This document shows positions 4,911 to 5,619 of a DNA stretch of 5,619 nt, in pieces. Position 1 is the first letter of the stretch; each line of letters opens with the position of its first letter. Origin of the DNA: Nanobdellota archaeon (lineage in GTDB: Archaea; Nanobdellota; Nanobdellia; Woesearchaeales; UBA12501). The stretch spans positions 1 to 5,619 of the forward strand of contig JAHJCS010000203.1 of assembly GCA_018812465.1 (NCBI GenBank), read 5' to 3'. The notes below the pieces were generated by a model that was not told where the DNA came from, did no database searches, and was given only the letters and a program-made list of their open reading frames with translations. The translations under genes and the position numbers were made by a program.

Positions 4911-5318
4911 TCAGGCTCTTACTCCAAGATCCTCAAGTCTTTCTGCATATTCAGGTCCGAGCTTCTTGTATGCTGCTTCTTGGACCTCAGAAAGAAGATC
5001 TCTTGTCTTCATGCATGCCTTGCGGACTTTTGGATCAGCAGAATCAATTATAGCTATTGCATTTTTCACTTGAGCTCCAAGTTCTATTGGATCCCCTCTC
5101 TGGCTGATGCTGGCTGGGATGACTACACCTGGCCTGTAATCCCTGACACCTGTCTCGCATGGGAAATCATATCTTGATCTTGGATTGAATGGTATAATCT
5201 CTCCAAAAACATTGAGATAAGCAATAGTCGGGATATTAGTATTTATCAATGGAGGAAATTCATATATCTCATCCTGACTCATCTCTCTTTCAAGATCCAG
5301 AACACCTTGACCTGACAT
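4911..5318 (-). CDS. Soluble 135-residue protein, unknown function
   Basis: I do not recognise this protein. With the ATG at 5318 it has 135 residues and no signal peptide or membrane helix. Residues 1-20 are polar and acidic. The middle (21-75) is rich in Pro, Ile and Asn and probably beta or loop, with YDFPCETGVRDYRPGVVIP (50-68). Residues 77-131 look helical and charged (IELGAQVKNAIAIIDSADPKVRKA, then a second helix to EDLG), and could form a helical hairpin. There are two cysteines, C54 and C102. A GTG at 5327 in the same frame would add three residues, but it lies only about 12-15 bp from the TATA element, so ATG 5318 is preferred for a leaderless transcript. A longer leader from a second TATA-like site at 5361-5369 is possible. 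The gene converges on the 35-aa gene and is divergent from the charged protein at the right edge. Confidence 0.75.
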   Translation of the reverse strand: MSGQGVLDLEREMSQDEIYEFPPLINTNIPTIAYLNVFGEIIPFNPRSRYDFPCETGVRDYRPGVVIPASISQRGDPIELGAQVKNAIAIIDSADPKVRKACMKTRDLLSEVQEAAYKKLGPEYAERLEDLGVRA

Positions 5319-5335
5319 CTCAACCACACTATATT

Positions 5336-5346
5336 ATATATAATAA
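5336..5346 (-). promoter_or_regulatory. TATA region for the 135-aa protein gene
   Basis: On the minus strand this reads TTATTATATAT, centred roughly 22-25 bp before the ATG at 5318. A second TATA-like element, ATTTAAATA, lies at about 5361-5369. That one would give a leader of about 20 nt, but no clear Shine-Dalgarno site accompanies it. Confidence 0.5.
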
Positions 5347-5409
5347 GCGTAAGGGGTAATCTTATTTAAATCTTTCATTAGTACCATTAGGTGATTAAAG
5401 TATCTTTAT

Positions 5410-5425
5410 CAGGCTCAAGAGCCTG
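5410..5425. promoter_or_regulatory. Palindromic candidate operator upstream of the last gene
   Basis: CAGGCTC-AA-GAGCCTG is a perfect 7-bp inverted repeat around two bases. It ends 13 bp before the TATA box at 5439, next to the BRE. The position and dyad symmetry suit a dimeric regulator, possibly of both divergent genes. No regulator is identified. Confidence 0.35.
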
Positions 5426-5438
5426 TCTGAAGCAAACC

Positions 5439-5446
5439 TTTATATA
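5439..5446 (+). promoter_or_regulatory. TATA box for the right-edge gene
   Basis: TTTATATA is preceded by GCAAACC, a BRE-like context, and centred about 26 bp before the ATG at 5468. There is no Shine-Dalgarno sequence, so a leaderless transcript is likely. Confidence 0.6.
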
Positions 5447-5467
5447 TCTAAATGTTATACCAAGTGT

Positions 5468-5619
5468 ATGGCAAAGAAGAAGGGTGAGTCAAAGAAACAT
5501 TCTCATGAAGATGATGAGGATATTGAGGACTCAGATGATTCTGAAGATGATTACAAAGAAACAGGCGCTAAGCCAAAGCACAAAGCTAATCCTTTCCATG
5601 AGCCAGACAGAGCAGGACT
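5468..5619 (+). CDS. Highly charged protein, 5' part only
   Basis: An open frame starts at ATG 5468 and runs off the window after 50 full codons. The visible part is low complexity: a lysine-rich start (MAKKKGESKKH), an acidic block (EDDEDIEDSDDSEDDY, about 14-29), then a basic, Pro- and His-containing segment (about 33-48) with NPFHEPDRAG at the edge. This looks like a disordered N-terminal tail leading into a domain outside the window, so no function can be assigned. The TATA box at exactly the spacing used by the leaderless genes here supports both the gene and the start codon. A palindrome upstream may regulate it. Confidence 0.7.
   Translation, partial: MAKKKGESKKHSHEDDEDIEDSDDSEDDYKETGAKPKHKANPFHEPDRAG

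Noticed and set aside
4856..5177. Plus-strand open frames opposite the 135-aa gene (4856-5053 and 4899-5177)
   Set aside because: They have no promoter at the expected position and lie antisense to a better supported frame with its own TATA element.

Overview
The window reads as a piece of an archaeal chromosome, about 40% GC by eye. The strongest evidence is promoter architecture. Six of the eight genes have an AT-rich TATA element (TTTATATA, TTTAAAT, TATATAAA or similar) centred about 25-28 bp before the start codon, with no Shine-Dalgarno sequence between. This is the pattern expected for leaderless archaeal transcripts; the minus-strand gene near the right end (135 aa) fits less tightly. 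Short spacers, small unrecognised proteins and AU-rich stem-loops would suit a small-genome archaeon such as a DPANN member, but that placement is inference and no taxonomic marker is present.

Layout from left to right. A small two-helix membrane protein resembling UspB (37-363, +) converges on a membrane-anchored metallophosphoesterase (414-1478, -). A 75-bp divergent promoter region separates the phosphoesterase from a TspO/MBR family protein (1554-2021, +). A four-helix membrane protein with an acidic, serine-rich tail follows (2102-2683, +). Next is a 480-residue secreted putative lipoprotein built of Ig/cadherin-like repeats, each with a probable disulfide (2780-4222, +). Each of these genes has its own promoter, so they look like single-gene transcripts rather than an operon.

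The 532 bp from 4223 to 4754 hold no convincing protein gene. They are packed with inverted repeats inside a 16-position helix that pairs 4365-4380 with 4639-4654. I read this as a structured non-coding RNA of about 290 nt. Several local features (a GGAAG...AAGUGGGG element near the 5' end, an AUAGAA element near the 3' end, and a possible P4-like helix with a bulged U) suggest a divergent RNase P RNA, but the match is partial and unproven.

Downstream are a 35-codon gene (4755-4862, +), which uniquely here has a leader and a Shine-Dalgarno-like site, and an unrecognised soluble protein (4911-5318, -). The window ends in the first 50 codons of a gene for a highly charged protein (5468 onward, +), preceded by a 16-bp palindrome just upstream of its TATA box.

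Four of the seven complete proteins are predicted to be membrane-embedded and a fifth is exported, so the window is rich in envelope genes. I see no mobile element, CRISPR array, tRNA, rRNA or recognisable defence system.
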